From NCBI GenBank assembly GCA_021186555.1, contig JAJKFL010000012.1, forward strand, positions 3,899,894 through 3,963,893: 64,000 bases of DNA, given 5' to 3'. Position numbers and translations under genes: made by a program. This stretch comes from Reticulitermes speratus. Lineage: Eukaryota > Arthropoda > Insecta > Blattodea > Rhinotermitidae. Shown piece by piece: positions 22,417-35,844 of this stretch; positions within the stretch are counted from its first letter, which is position 1; the number at the start of each line of letters is the position of its first letter. Below the pieces are notes generated by a model. That model was not told where the DNA came from. It saw only the letters and a list, made by a program, of their open reading frames with translations, and did not search any database.

Positions 22417-25400
22417 GTTTGTTAAAACTTAAAAATTATATTTATTATTGATCGGGTAAAAATGTTACTTTCTCAGCAGTGTTTTACTGTATAAGTTATT
22501 GTTGTGTGAATGGCAGTACCACTGAATATTATTGCATCTTTTTTATTATTTGTGTCATGCAGTTTGTAAGATATTAAGCAAATTTTTCAAAGTAGGGAGT
22601 GTTTGGTTGTAGCAGTAATGTCAGACAGGATGGCAGTTGTCACTCTGTATTATATTAGTCAACATTTTTTACCTGTGCTTGTACTGAATCATAGAGTGAT
22701 GGTGCATCAAATTTTTGTGTTTTTAATGCTGTCACAGTATAGTGACTTTATTTTATGCTTTCTTGCCACAATCTAAAGAGCAATTTGAGGTCTGAAATGC
22801 CATATTATTCATTAGTGTTTTTTGTTTGCGTGTTGAAGAGTATCTTAATTTTGTATTTTCTGGTAATGCATTAGATCTTGGCCTTGTTTTCGATCACTGT
22901 TATGACAAGAAATTTAAAGGGTATGTCATACACTATAAATACAGTGTAAATACAATTAACTTTTGTTAGCAGATTGCGTGCAAAGTCACTGTGATTGGTA
23001 GAACATGTTGATGATGCAATATTCATTATGGTATGTTGATGGAAACTTGGTAACAAATGAAGTTCAGTTATTTAGTGCTATTACATTGCCCAGGCTGCAG
23101 TAATAAAGATTTTCAGCTGAAATTCTGCCAGTTCAGTGAACAAATTTATTACAAATGTAAATACTTTCTCCATTTATTAGGATATTTATTTTCTTAGCAA
23201 TTGATTTAGAAGTTTGAGTTTTCATTTGTCTCATGTTCTGTGTGGAGTTGGTAATGGAGTCTATTGTATGTTTATGAGTTCAGTGGTTTTGATTACCAGA
23301 TAGCACCATAGTATTTTCTTATTGCAGAGAGTATATTACAGGAAACATGTGAAACACTCCAGATGTTAGATGATTCAGTGACCTAGTAATTGCCACCATA
23401 TTTGATTCATAAAGAAAACTTTTACCATTAACAAGTGTTTTAATACTAAGTGTGGTGAGGTACATTGGGAATGTTTATTTTGTTCTAGTTATTGATCTGT
23501 AACCATATATGAGAAGAACTTTGCTCTGGTAAGTGCCACATTAGACAAATTTGTATATATGTATACATTATATAAGATAATCTGTCCTTAAGTATATTAA
23601 CATTTTAACAGGAAGTATAGCATCATTAACCAAAGTATCAAAATTAATTTAGGAATACTCTCTGGCCAGTAAAAGGAATTGGCATGGTGAACTGGTGGAA
23701 GATTTGGAGTGAATTCATAATGTATGTCACTTGAATTGGCCATACAGCATAGTTACTTCTGTAGAAGAATGGCTGAATCAAGTAGTATTTGCATTTTTGT
23801 GTCCAATAAAACCTGTAATGTGCTTTATCACATTAGCATGAGATAAATCTTTAGAACAGTGGAGTGAACCATAATGTCTTAGATGAGTGTGACATGACAG
23901 TGCAGTAGGTCTTCGAAATTTTAGTAACGTCTGTTCTTGAACAAAGTTCAGATTTGTAATAGGTTTCTAAAAATTATAACCTGTTATGTATTTGGCTTGT
24001 AGTAAAAATATAAACTCTCTTAACTTTGTATCTTCAATGGTGGTTTATGAAGTGGATTAAGTAAATAAGGGTGTGATTGGATGTACTGTAATAGGACAGG
24101 GTTATGAACTGCTTATTCCTGTCTGATATTGCCCTGTTATGTTTATCTTCATGTGGCCATGATATTGCCCTGTTATGTTGTTCTATCTTCATGTGGCCAT
24201 TACAATAGTTATACATGCAATTGTTGGCTGACAGTTGTAAGTTGTTCTTCACCTTGGGGCAAGCAAATTTTAGAGTGCTTCTGTTTGCTACGAAGAGCAT
24301 TTATCTGTAACTCTGCAACCACTGTTCTTCCTACATAAACAGCACATCAGGGCTACGAGTGATTATCATGCTTTTATCGCCATCTTGTGCTTCTTATAGA
24401 AGAAATATATTAGGTCAGTTCATTTATAGGATAAGTAGAAGGAACTGAGGAAACTAGTAGAAAGGTGAGAGCATATGTATTTTTTCAAATGTGTTCCTTC
24501 AAATTCTGCATACGTAATTGGTCTTGTTTATTTTTTGCAGACATAACACTTGAATAGAGCCAAGTTATTTTCACTTTCATTTTCTTAAATTTTTGTCATG
24601 TCAATAGATTTTTTCAAATGACCATTTATTGATATTTATGAGAGCTATAGTTATACCATGTACCAATTTTTTTTGTATAAAAGGAACAGATCTTGAGAAA
24701 ACTTATAACGTGTGATATGAGCTCATGTAAAGGTCGGGTTATACTGGAACGTTAGGTATGCAATTTTACTTGACACCTTTGATATCTCCCCTATTTTGTT
24801 AAAGGGGGACAACCCACCAAATATAAATTTTACAGGAGAAATAAGAAGGTGACTCTGTTTTACATATGACAAATGCTTTGAGAGGTGCGATTTCCCCCAC
24901 CTATCTTGGTTGTTCTTGAAGATGGAGTTGTCACCTTTTTACACATCATAGAGGACCATTGGTTGAATGATTTGCCACACATAACTCAATTTAGCACAAG
25001 GTGGCAGTTAGCCCCTTTTTTTACAAAACGGGCAATGTCTACCCCCAGTATGATATTTCATTTAAATTTGTTACATTCAGATTTGGATTGCAGTCAGAAA
25101 AACTGTCTCCCCATTAATACATTCATTTTATGCGTTGTGCAAACAACACATGGAAGAGTGTTATTTTAGTTAGTGTTGTTCTCAGGTCATGCTGTAGCTC
25201 ACAGAATTATACGCCACCTTCTCATCACAGAGGCCTTAGTTCATTTTCACAACAGTCTTTGTGGAATATGTGCTAGAAAAAGGGCACTGCGACATGGTTC
25301 TTCCAAAGTCCTTTACTTCTAAATTGTCAGTCACCATGAAGTCAGGCACCTGAAGTGAAGAGAGGTGCTTGCAAGTGCTGTGAAAGACATGAGTTTGGAT

Positions 25401-26610
25401 AGTTGACCGCTGGTTTGGTATTAGTGTTCGTGCTGATCATTCAACTTTGGTGTTAGTGTTAGTGCTGGCCATTCAACCTTGACATTCTTTGTATGATCAT
25501 GTTGATCATGAAAATTATGTTCTTCTTGGATTAATTCTGTGTAGTCCGGTAAATACATACCAACATTTCATAGGAATCTGCTGTTTCTACCATCAGGGTA
25601 ACTCTGTTCTCCTACCCTGAAGATGGTGACAGCAGGTTCCTTGCTACCGCCTTTACAACCTCATATTTCATATGCTTATTATGAACATGATGTCTGAAAT
25701 CATGCCTGTTTTTTTGGAGCCCCCACTTAAGTTGTTGTGTGTGTATTAAGACGTATATTTTGCAACAATTTTAAATTGCTGATTTTATCTAATGTTGTAG
25801 GAAGTTAGGATTATTATGAATGATGATGAGTGTGGGCAATGTATGAGCATAATCCAGTGCTGCAGTTCCAATGATTGTAAATTCACTTTCAAATGTATGC
25901 ATTTATAACTTTTCCACCATTATTCACGCTCATATGATCATGCTTTATTCTCTTAAAGCTTTGCCAAATCATGCTGTATACAAATTATAACTTTTGTACT
26001 TGTACAGTAGGTGTGAGTAGACAGGAAATATTTTTTGTCCTCTTTAAAAGTATTCCAAGCCCTGATCTTTAGTAGCTGTTAAAAAAGTAATTAGGCATCA
26101 GTGGTGAGTCAGATGAGAGCTCTTTGGGAGCATTATATGATGTCAGTAACTTGTTAACATTGTCTCAGCTAAGTTTTATCATCACGTGATTAGTTCCTGC
26201 CAATTCTTCACTGAACCTCCACCTCGTCTCTGTTCCTTAAAAACGAATTATTCTTAAGCTTTTCGTCTTCTGGGATGTGATGCCATGTAGTCTGATAGAC
26301 AGTTGGGGACCAACATTTTAGATGCAACAGGTTTGTCTGAAGCATTGGTAAGCTGTCTTCCTGCCTATGTGGTGTTACATTCCATAAGACTGTGATCATA
26401 ACTTTCACCACCACAGGAACCTCAAACCTCGTAACTACCCAACATGTACACAGTTCCATGCCATGTAACAGTGATTCTGCAAACATTGGACTGATAAAGT
26501 TGTGTTTCATGCCTGCAAGCTGCAATAAAGAGGATTCATGTTAGGGCATTAGAGTTTCAAATGTCTAAAGGAACTGGCGTAACTCCTAAACGTTACGGAC
26601 TTTATCCATC
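22417..26610. other. AT-rich intergenic sequence, no gene recognised
   Basis: Only short chance frames occur. Local features are a 44-bp-type duplication at 24129-24202 (the 'ccctgttatgtt...catgtggcca' block twice), a short duplicated phrase at 25405-25480, a TE-like paired block at 25555-25645, and half of a hairpin-family element near 26266-26330. Confidence 0.5.
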
Positions 26611-26618
26611 ATCTAGTA

Positions 26619-27010
26619 CAGCGTTTCCCAACCACGGTTCTGCAGAACAGCATTAGGGGTTCCACAATAAAGTGTTTAATAATTAAATAAATGTTTTGAG
26701 ATATCGCTTAAAATTCCAAATATCATGCGAAGTATTACAGGAATTTTTGTCTGGCAGTTGGTAATCCTAGAGTAATATCCGTGCACTACCAACTGCCTCC
26801 TTGTTTTGGTCAGTTTGTATTTAAGATTAATTAATTGCACTGTATCTCTGTTTGTTTGATATCTTTACAGAGCTGCCACACGGGTGGCAAAAGAAAGACT
26901 TGCCGCTATCAACTTTTCTGGCCCGTAAACATTTTCATAGACAGGGATTCCTCAGGATATAAAAATTATTTCTCGGGTTCCTCCAGCATAGAAAAGGTTG
27001 GGAAACATTG
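26619..27010. mobile_element. hAT-like non-autonomous element, 392 bp
   Basis: The terminal inverted repeats are CAGCGTTTCCCAACC on the left and GGTTGGGAAACATTG on the right. The flanking octamers ATCTAGTA (26611-26618) and GTCTAGTG (27011-27018) agree at 6 of 8 positions, as expected for a decayed 8-bp hAT target duplication. There is no transposase. The interior holds 'ggttctgcagaacagcatta', typical in style of hAT MITEs. Confidence 0.7.
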
Positions 27011-27181
27011 GTCTAGTGTGTTAATAGTGATATAATAATACAACACTACACTATTGTGATACATTGGCCAGTTAATATCTGGTTTCTTGTGCTTGCATGA
27101 TAGATTTTAAGTATCTCTGTTCTGTGCCAACAGACGTATGTGTTTGTACTTGTGAAACTAAGATGAATGTTTTATGACTAT

Positions 27182-27714
27182 GGTCTTCTGGGATGGGATG
27201 TGGTCTGGTTTGGTAGATGGGCACCAATATTTCAGAGAAAAATCTGGCTGCATTTTTGAAGTAGAAAAATAAGCCATACTGGGAAAATTTGGTGCAGATA
27301 AACTAACTCCATGAAGCAGAATCCTTCTTGAGAAGCTAACAGGTCGTCAGCTAGTCAAGAAAATTCCTGCGTTTTATGGAACCCGAAGGTTCATTACCGC
27401 ATTCACAAGAGCCTGCCATCTGTCCCTAGGTGTAGATAAAGAGAAGGAAAAATTGGGGCCAGAGCAGAGCAAACAGGCATGAACCAGTGGCCCTGAAAAG
27501 TGCTGTTTTGTGACAGCATATATATGGGGCGTGATTAGAAGTGTGTGATGAAGGAATGTGGGTGAAGAGGAAAACAAACAGGGGAATGAAGATAGATAAA
27601 ATTGAAAGGGTGAGAAATAAATACATGGAAGGTGGGGGGATGGAGGCGTCAGTCACCTCCTAAATATTTGTACCATCTACCAAACTACACGATGTCACAT
27701 CCCAGAATACTGCG
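27182..27714. mobile_element. Hairpin-family element with a nested LINE fragment
   Basis: The left arm (27184-27222: 'cttctgggatgggatgtggt', 'ggtagatggg') and right arm (27665-27710: 'ccatctaccaaactac', 'gtcacatcccagaat') are inverted copies of each other. Between them lies a minus-strand LINE 3' fragment at about 27296-27660, whose open frame reads [20 protein letters not shown]. Confidence 0.6.
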
Positions 27715-27719
27715 GTTTT

Positions 27720-30230
27720 GGTACTCACTGCCATGACACAGCTTCTTCTCTGTCTGTCTCCAGTACAGACTGGTATGGGCATTGCTTTTATGAACACATG
27801 ATATTTAAAATCTCTTACTAAAATCTAAAAATAAGCATTGCTTCTTTTCGTATTTGAATCATACATTTTTTGTCAAAAAATGTAAGAAGTGTTACATGCT
27901 CTCTTCCATGCCTGGATACTAGTACTTACCTGTCAAGAAAAAATAGCATTGCTGGTACGGACACATTCCCACTGTTGGTAATGTGATGGATTGAAGTGGA
28001 CAGCCAAGGTTTGATACGTGGCAATGTCAGAAGTTTGCTTCTGTACTTCATAGGTAAACAGTTGTAACTCTGAATTTAGACTCTGTTCTGCAGAGTCCTT
28101 ATTTTATCTGACAACTGTTGTTCTTCACTTCTTTCTGCTACTCCACTGTGTATGTGTGTGTGGGTGTTTGGGGGGGAGGGGGTGTGGCAGGGGGGCAGTC
28201 AGGTGAATGGTCTGCGTTAATGCAATAAATGAATGGACAGGATGTGGCAACTGGTAGTTGTCAGATAAAATAATGTGCATATTGCAGTGGGAGTATTAAA
28301 AGTCCTCAGAATATTTAATGACACAGAGCAGTAAATCCTCTTAATGAAATTGAGGAACACATTTTAACACAAAGGATCACTTTTAAAGGACGACCATCTA
28401 CTACACAGGCCACTGTTTACTTATGTGGTACTGCCAAAGCATTAACTCTTGCTAATCATTATTCTTAAATTTATTTTATAAATTTTCTTCCACTCTTTAT
28501 CCACTGCTTATATTTGTATAGAATTCTTTGAGCAACTTAGCAATGTTATGTATACTAATTCATCTGTTTTGCTAAAGTTTTAATGTTGCTCTTTTGTGAC
28601 TGAACCTCAATCAGATTTTAAAGAAATTCCAGGTTTGAGTATTTATTTTGTGGCAGAATGCCATTATTCATACAACATACATGGATATTATCCATAAAAC
28701 ATATTACAGTTGTATTCAGTTTTCTTTCTGATTTCTAATCTCATTGTGGCTCAGTTTGATGATGGGAATTAAAGTCTTCTTGAATCCAGTATTGCTGTTA
28801 CATGCACATGGTTTGTACATGTTGCCTTGACCCCATTATTTTGGAGCTCTAACCTTGGCTACACCAAGAGGCAGTATGATTATTTTTGAGGAAGAATCAT
28901 TTCTCAATTTACTCTTGTTCCATTTTCTACCATGCAGTTAAGCAGTTGTTGCTGTAGTTATACTGCTATGATGTAAGTGAATCGGCCATCTATAAAAGAG
29001 AAAGTTCCTTATGTAGTTCATTATATAAGTTAAGTGAATTATTTCTCAGCTGTGGGAAGCTTGGTACCTTTTCTGTGCTAACATTGCAGTTGTAAATATT
29101 AATGTTTTTAGTTGTTTGTTTATGAAATTAGGCCATGGGTTTCTTGCCACTGGTCTAACAGATGTTAAGAACATTTTGAAAAGAAATTTGTATAAACTTC
29201 CCTAAACTACAAAGTGTATTTTCATATTAGAATGTTTGCATTTGTAAGTTTCACCAAAATAGTGTGTATTACATGCAGTAAGAGCTCAAAATGTTGGATT
29301 CCTGGTGGGCATGGACATTTTTCTCTTCATCGCTGTGTGCATCCTCATATGAAATGTGTAATGAGGGCCCTTTCCTTGGTTGTAAAGCATCTCGTGTGTG
29401 ACACTAATGTCTCACCTCCATCTAGTGCCGAAGGTTAAGGAAGGCTGGAGTGACACCTCCACAGAAAGGCCAGCACTCATAGTGGGCTGTAGTGACAGAC
29501 CTTTGCCTTGTGAACAGCCCAAAATGTTGTGCCAACTTTAGAGCATTAAAATAATATTCTTATATGTCCTACCTCCAAGTTTTGTTGTGACCACAGTATC
29601 ATACCTGCTTCAGTACTCATGCTTCTTTCACATGAACTCATTAGTGATAGTATGAGGTGCTGTAAATACTTAAGTTCATTCCATTTCTGTGTCATTGGAC
29701 ATTACACGCACATAAAGGGAATGGGGTCAGTGAACCTCCCCTCAGAGATCATGGGTATTTTTTTTAATATATGAAAGATTAAAAAGTGTTGTATATAACT
29801 ATACATATATATTATTAATTAGTTATTAATAATTTTTTTGAAAGTTGCAAAACTTGTTTCGTGTGGCATATGTGATAGTAAAGACAGAAGTGCAAATGGA
29901 TAATTGCATACATCAGCAAGATGTTTCAAATAAGTGTATAGTTGACTACATAAAATCAGTTGCACTTATCTCAGATACAATAAAATATGAAAATTAAACA
30001 ATACCATATATATGCTTATTTTTACTTACCATTTACCTTCATGTTACATTTTATGTAACCCTCTCACTGCTGTTACCACATTGTGCAATGAGCCTTTCAT
30101 GGCAGGAATAAGACATTTAATCTTTATCATCCAGAATTAGGAGATGCAAATTCCCCCCTTTTATGATGCTGACAGCAGGATTTTAAATGAGGTGTAATTA
30201 TTTTTGTATTGAAGAAGTGTGACATATGGC
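27720..30230. other. AT-rich intergenic sequence, no gene recognised
   Basis: I see only chance reading frames and a short GT/G-rich tract at 28148-28200. Nothing matches a protein or RNA family that I recognise. Confidence 0.5.
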
Positions 30231-30236
30231 AGCCTG

Positions 30237-30640
30237 CTGGTCCACATACATGCAGCAGAATTCTCCTTGAGCTCAGTCTTGGGTCGCTTATAGTTGTTCA
30301 GCATGTCAAGTAATTCCCCACATTTTATGAAAACAGATTTAGCACTATGTTAACAACAGCCTGCCACTTGTTCTTGTTCTAAGCCAAAAGGATCCAGTCC
30401 ACACCCTCCCAGCCATTTTGATATTCTCCTGTCTATGCCTAGGTCTTCCACATGGTCTCCTCCCAAGGTTCTGTAACCCAAGTATCCATTTCTCTTCCCT
30501 CCCATAACGTGCTTCATATTCATCAAATTCTTGAATTCATCATCCCAAAAATATTTACGAGGAGCAGTGCTCGGATTGGACTGGAATGGCATTCTGGTCG
30601 GTACAAGAAAAAATGAAAGTACTGTGGTTGATACAACCAC
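30237..30640 (-). mobile_element. LINE 3'-end fragment, minus orientation
   Basis: The minus-strand frame at 30350-30640 contains GYRTLGGDHVEDLGIDRRIS and GGCGLDPFGLEQEQ, a decayed version of the LINE C-terminus seen at 7817 and 63057. The 3' block with 'ttgagctcagtcttggg' and 'cattttatgaaaacag' lies at its left end. Confidence 0.6.
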
Positions 30641-31104
30641 ATTAAATTCAAGCTTTACAGAATACTTTCCTTACTATTCTTGTGGTTAAAATTCTCCAAT
30701 TTGAGCGCTGGTGAGAAGTACAAATTATAAAGCTTCTCATTGTGCATTTTTCTCGTCTGCTGTTACTTCCATCATCTGAAGGCTTGATCACTTGCAGGGA
30801 TGTAACAGTGGTGCAACATGTGGCTCATAAACATCGACTGCATGAGGTAAGAGAAGGCAGCTTATCAGTATATGCTACTTAGTGCTGAGGAGGTTGATTC
30901 ACAGGTCAGGAAATCATTTTTGACCCTGTAACTGTTTTCACCATAATATTATGTGACACCTAAGATGCCAAATCATTTTTGACGTAATATTTCATTGATT
31001 TACTACCTCAAATTCTGCCTGTTTTTGCCATAGTATTTAATTTGGAAGAAGACAGCTGCTGCACTCTAGGAGAAGAAGTGGAACCGTATGAACAGTTTCT
31101 GCTT

Positions 31105-31182
31105 GAGATCTGCACTCTTCTGGGATATTATGCGGCGTGTGATGACACGACGCTGCATAATATCCCAGAAGAGCGCAGATCT
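31105..31182. mobile_element. Compact hairpin element (best-preserved copy)
   Basis: The arms GAGATCTGCACTCTTCTGGG and CCCAGAAGAGCGCAGATCT pair almost perfectly around a short GTGTGATGACAC-type loop. The right flank 'gatcaacatcgcggcggaag' is shared with the copies at 8842 and, inverted, 14570. Confidence 0.75.
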
Positions 31183-31819
31183 GATCAACATCGCGGCGGA
31201 AGCATGAAATCAGGTTTAGTTTCTGCTTGCTTTGAGCAGTTTTGGTTGAAAATCTTTGTTTATGTCTATCAAACTCTGATTTTTCTATTGTAGAGAATTT
31301 AAAGGGTCAGGGGAAGTATGTGAGTGGGAGAGATTACTGCTGTCAGATTAGAAACAGTTACAGGGTCAACCTCTGGAAACGTGTAAAAAACAACATACTG
31401 CATGGCTGCAGAATCCTATATAAATGCCCAGAAGGTAAGATCGCCACAAAATGTGTCACTTAGGAGGAAACCCTTTGGCCTTTCACTGTGCTCAGAAGTC
31501 AGGCTCATTACTGCTACACATTGGGTTAAAGTTTGTAACATCCTGGTCATTGAAGACTAAGCTTGCTATATGCATTGATACAGCTTGTGGCACACTTGCT
31601 AATTTCACATACGAAAACTAAAGTACAGTATTTTCTATGCTTTATTTCACTGTTACAATAGAACCGAATACATGTATTAGGGAATAAATATGTTTTACAT
31701 TATGTTTTGATGTGAGGAGAAATATGTCGGAGAAAATAACAATGTAAAATAATATTTCCTAATAAGTGCATTTAGTAAATTTGTAATAATTTCTAAGTTC
31801 GCTATTTTTTAGTGTCTGT

Positions 31820-32300
31820 ATGAATGTTGTGTGGCTGAGGGAGAGGGTATGGCAAAGCGGGACGTTGCTTTGCCGATGTCACGATGCTTTACCCACAGCC
31901 AGTGAGGCATGCCGGCAACAGTAACGCACGAATGAGCCACAGATGGCGTTGTAGGTCAGTAGTTGTTTGAATGTGGCCATAAGTGTACTACAACAGTCAA
32001 TGAACGCGATAAAAGTTTCTACCGTTGAGGATCTTAGGATTACGACAGACATTTGTTTCCAAATTCAGCCAGTTGCAGCAAGGCTCTTAATCCATGCTTG
32101 GTGTTGAAATGTTTATTCTATCTGCAAACAATCGATCTGCGCTATTGGCGCCAAGAAGGTGTTCGTCTCAAGAATTTGAAAAGGATCGGCAGTAGCCATC
32201 TTTAAGTTCGTCAAATTTGTGCAACGCGGTTAGGCGAATTCAGGATTGATATGGTTACTATGGACGGTAATGGAGCCACAAACGAATGAAGAAGACGTGT
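31820..32300 (+). promoter_or_regulatory. Possible promoter / 5' exon region of the PHF7-like gene
   Basis: The base composition changes here. CG dinucleotides become frequent ('gcgggacg', 'tgccgatgtcacg', 'gtaacgcacg', 'gaacgcg', 'caacgcgg') against a CpG-poor background. A short hairpin GGCAAAGC-loop-GCTTTGCC is present. It lies about 5 kb upstream of the first recognised coding exon of the PHF7-like gene. I see no direct proof of transcription. Confidence 0.25.
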
Positions 32301-32639
32301 GGTGTTATTATGGCATGTTAAGTATCTTGGTCATTGTTAGTGTTTGAATGATGCAGTAGAATCTTGAGAAATCTGTCAGTCATTTATGCCTCAGCCAGCG
32401 TTTGTGAGTAGGATTGAAATGGTGAGTCCGTTGCACGCATGGATGTACTCAAGGGGTGCTACCGGGCTGCGCCACCAAAATTAGGAAGATTAGACCCTTT
32501 GATTTAAACTTAATATTATTCATTCCGTACATTTTCTTTTCTATGTTTATTGTCCGACGAATGTACACTTTTATTCACTATTAATTTGTGAAACACAGTC
32601 CTACATGTTTCGAACCTTATCCCGGTTCATTTGATTTAA

Positions 32640-35550
32640 ATTGGATGAGTGAATAATTGAACACATAATTATATTTATATGTATATAAATGCAGTTGCAA
32701 ACAGTGTTATGTATGTGATATGATTTTTATAACATTGGTTTCAAAATGAAACAAATTATATATAGCCTAAGGGTCAGCCCTCCTCACCCCAATGAAGAAT
32801 TCTGGGTGCGCGCCAGATTGTACACACAAAATCGTTTCAGAGATTGAATTATTGTGGACGTATTTGTGAAAGGTAAATAAGATTTTTAGTTCAACATGCT
32901 TATGGGGTTGAAGTAATCAGTTTGTCAGATGTATGGTTTCTGGTAGCTTGGGCGCAAAGTTCTGTTTGTGTGTGATCGGCATTTTGGTGTGAACATCGTC
33001 GCTTCATGTGAATGTCAAAGTTTATCATTAAATGTATACTGATTTATACTGTGTATTTATTGAGTATTACATATGTTACAATTGAGTATACTGCATATTG
33101 GTACTGATGAAATTCGTATAAATGCAAGTTATGCCTGTTTTTCCATTTGCAGGTGTTTCGGGTGAACTAAGTATGAAAGCAAGTAGACGTGCAATTGAAC
33201 TTGCTGATGTAATCATAATAAAGGCCTTCGTTTGTTCGTCACTGTGTCAGCCTTGCACATTTCTTGCCGTATTAAGTCACAGTCACATAAGTGCAAGTCA
33301 CAGTTGCCAGCATATGTAGACAAAACAGAAAGAGTACTTGACTAAGGTGTGTGTTGGTGGGGAGCACATGGGTATGTGTATGTACACTAGGGTTAGGCTT
33401 TGGTTTTATGTACAAACAGGTTATGCCTTTGGTCTTTATGTGTGTGTTGGCAGCTATGAAAGTTGGAACTGGCCATGTCTCTTGTTGTTAGCATGTTTGT
33501 TATCTTCTTCAAAGGTTCGCACTGGGCAAGGTGTGACTGACGTGGTACAATGTAAAGGCATATATTATCATTGTATTTACATGGGCGCTGTTAAACATTG
33601 CTTTTGTTATACAAGATAACTGCCCTTCAGGGTGTTTGTGGTGTTGGTGAGTACAGAAATGCAAATGGTTTGGTATTGCTAGGGAAATAACGTACAGTTA
33701 ATTTCCAGGTTACATAATATGTGACTTACATAAACTCAGATTTAAGGAAAAAATTATTATTAATTAATATTATTATTTAATATTATACATAATATTATTA
33801 ATATTAATACTGTAATTGTAAGTATATTTTGCTTTGTGTGTTTGATATAAAAAAACCAATAGAAATAACATTTTAAACATGTATGCCGTCATTGTAAAAA
33901 TGTATACATGACCGATGAGGTGTGATAACGGTGTAGAGTCAATTCTGACTGAAGTAAATTTTGGGTTACATAAAAGTTTCAGGAGTTGGAAAATGTCTGT
34001 ATGTCGCAGTTGCACAGTATAACACAAGATGGAGTGGTGAAGGTTATAAACATATTTATTGGATACATTCAGCTTGCCAAGCTTTTGGTGTATGTTACGG
34101 TTATAACATTTTCATTGTCAGCATACAGAACATGCCATTTTGAGGGAAAGGGGACTGTATACTTAAACATAATTCTTAAAATCTTTGAGTAGGGCAAATT
34201 ATGTAGCGTTGAATATCTGGGTGACTAGTAGATAGTTAATTTAAAAAGATCATAGAAAAAAGTCAATTTAATTTTACTTTTTATTCCAATGTTTGTTGGA
34301 GAGATGGAGGAAACGCATAAAGAATGTCTGGATAATCAGTCTTTGGGCCAATGTTTAAACCCACAATTTCCATTGCATGAAGCAGGAGTGCTCTACTTGA
34401 TCAAAACTCTGATTTCCAAATGAAAAATTTGTAGTTACTCGTTCCTTCTGTCTCATGCCGCATGTGCCACCCATCCTGCAATTGAATTGCCTGTTAAGTA
34501 TGCTTCCACCCTGCTGTAGTGCTTTTGCTGTTGTAGTGGTAGCCTGACCACTAACATTATCACTTGCTTTGATGATTAGTTTTGGTTAGATGTGCAGTTT
34601 TAGCAAGTCGAACTATAAAACTCCTTTGTAAGCATGCTTGGAACCCTGCAGAGTGCATATTAGAATACTGTGTCCATCTGTCAGTCTCTATGCATGAAGG
34701 AACTTGAGAACCAATGAGTGGATTTTCTCAAAATTTGATACTGCAGGCATTGGGCTAAAATGAGGTGACCATTTCAGTTCATTTGGTTGGATAATTTTAA
34801 CAAACACCATGAGGACCTACAGCATTTCTGACACATTTCAAAGGCTAAATATTTATGGATTGAAAAAAATATTTTGAACAAGCTTTTCTAAAGTGTATTA
34901 TATTATTTTCTGCACAGTTTGCATAAAATTTGTCTTTTTTTTTTAACACTTGGCACTGCTGGAACAAAGGTCGAGATCTGTTTTAAGAAACAAGGAACTG
35001 AGATTAAAATTTAGTAAATGTGAATTATTGTTTGCTGGCTTGAGTTTTGATGTGAATTGTATAATGTAATGTAATAGGCATTTAAAAATAAATGCAAGAA
35101 GGTATCATCTGATTAGTGAAGTAGGTAAAATGAAATCACATTTTACAACATAACATCAAGTTTGCAACCAACCATGTAACAGGTAAATGTGCATTAAAAA
35201 CACTTGATTATTTGAAACTCAATTTTTTGGTTGCGAACACTGAATTCTTAACAAGATTTTATTGTAGTGGTAATGCAGAAGAACACATCATGGTAATAAT
35301 GACATGTGCAAGATTTTAGGTTTCTGCATCAGTGATGATGAAGATAAAAAGACTTTGAATACAATGTTGTTTCGATGGGTTTAGAGTTACCAATATTTCA
35401 GAGGAGTGTTGTGTCTATATTCAGATTCTAAGCAGTCCAAGAAGCGTAGCTGTGGCAGACAAAATTGGCGTGTTATGTAATAATGGCATATCAAGTGCTG
35501 TGTGTAGCACAAGGGATTCCTTTGATTCACTATCCCAATTGCCATTGCCT
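32640..35550. other. AT-rich sequence, no gene recognised
   Basis: Only chance frames occur. Near 33730-33815 the sequence is almost pure A/T with repeated ATTAATATT words. It is probably intergenic, or the first intron of the PHF7-like gene. Confidence 0.45.
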
Positions 35551-35555
35551 ATATA

Positions 35556-35844
35556 CAGCGTGTTTCATAAGTCCATCCGGGATTTAGACGCTTGGCCGTG
35601 CAGTAGCAAACCCACATATAAGAGATAAAAGCATTCATTCATATGTTGGAACGTGTGTGGCAGGAGCTAGATAACAGGATTGACGTCTGTCGAGTCACCA
35701 AAGGGGGACATATTGAACATTTGTAAGGTAGGTTCAAAACTTGGATATGTACTCTTTTCACTGACATGCTGTCATTCCCCGTGTGTGATTTGGCTCCTGA
35801 GCTACAGACCTCCGAAATCCCGGAGGGATTTATGAAACACCCTG
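35556..35844 (+). mobile_element. Tc1/mariner-type deletion derivative, 289 bp
   Basis: The terminal inverted repeats CAGCGTGTTTCATAAGTCC and GGATTTATGAAACACCCTG are flanked by TA on both sides (35554-35555 and 35845-35846). A short plus-strand frame beginning at 35643 reads MLERVWQELDNRIDVCR, then VTKGGHIEHL and a stop. This resembles the C-terminal end of a Tc3/mariner-class transposase. The rest of the transposase is deleted. Confidence 0.65.
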
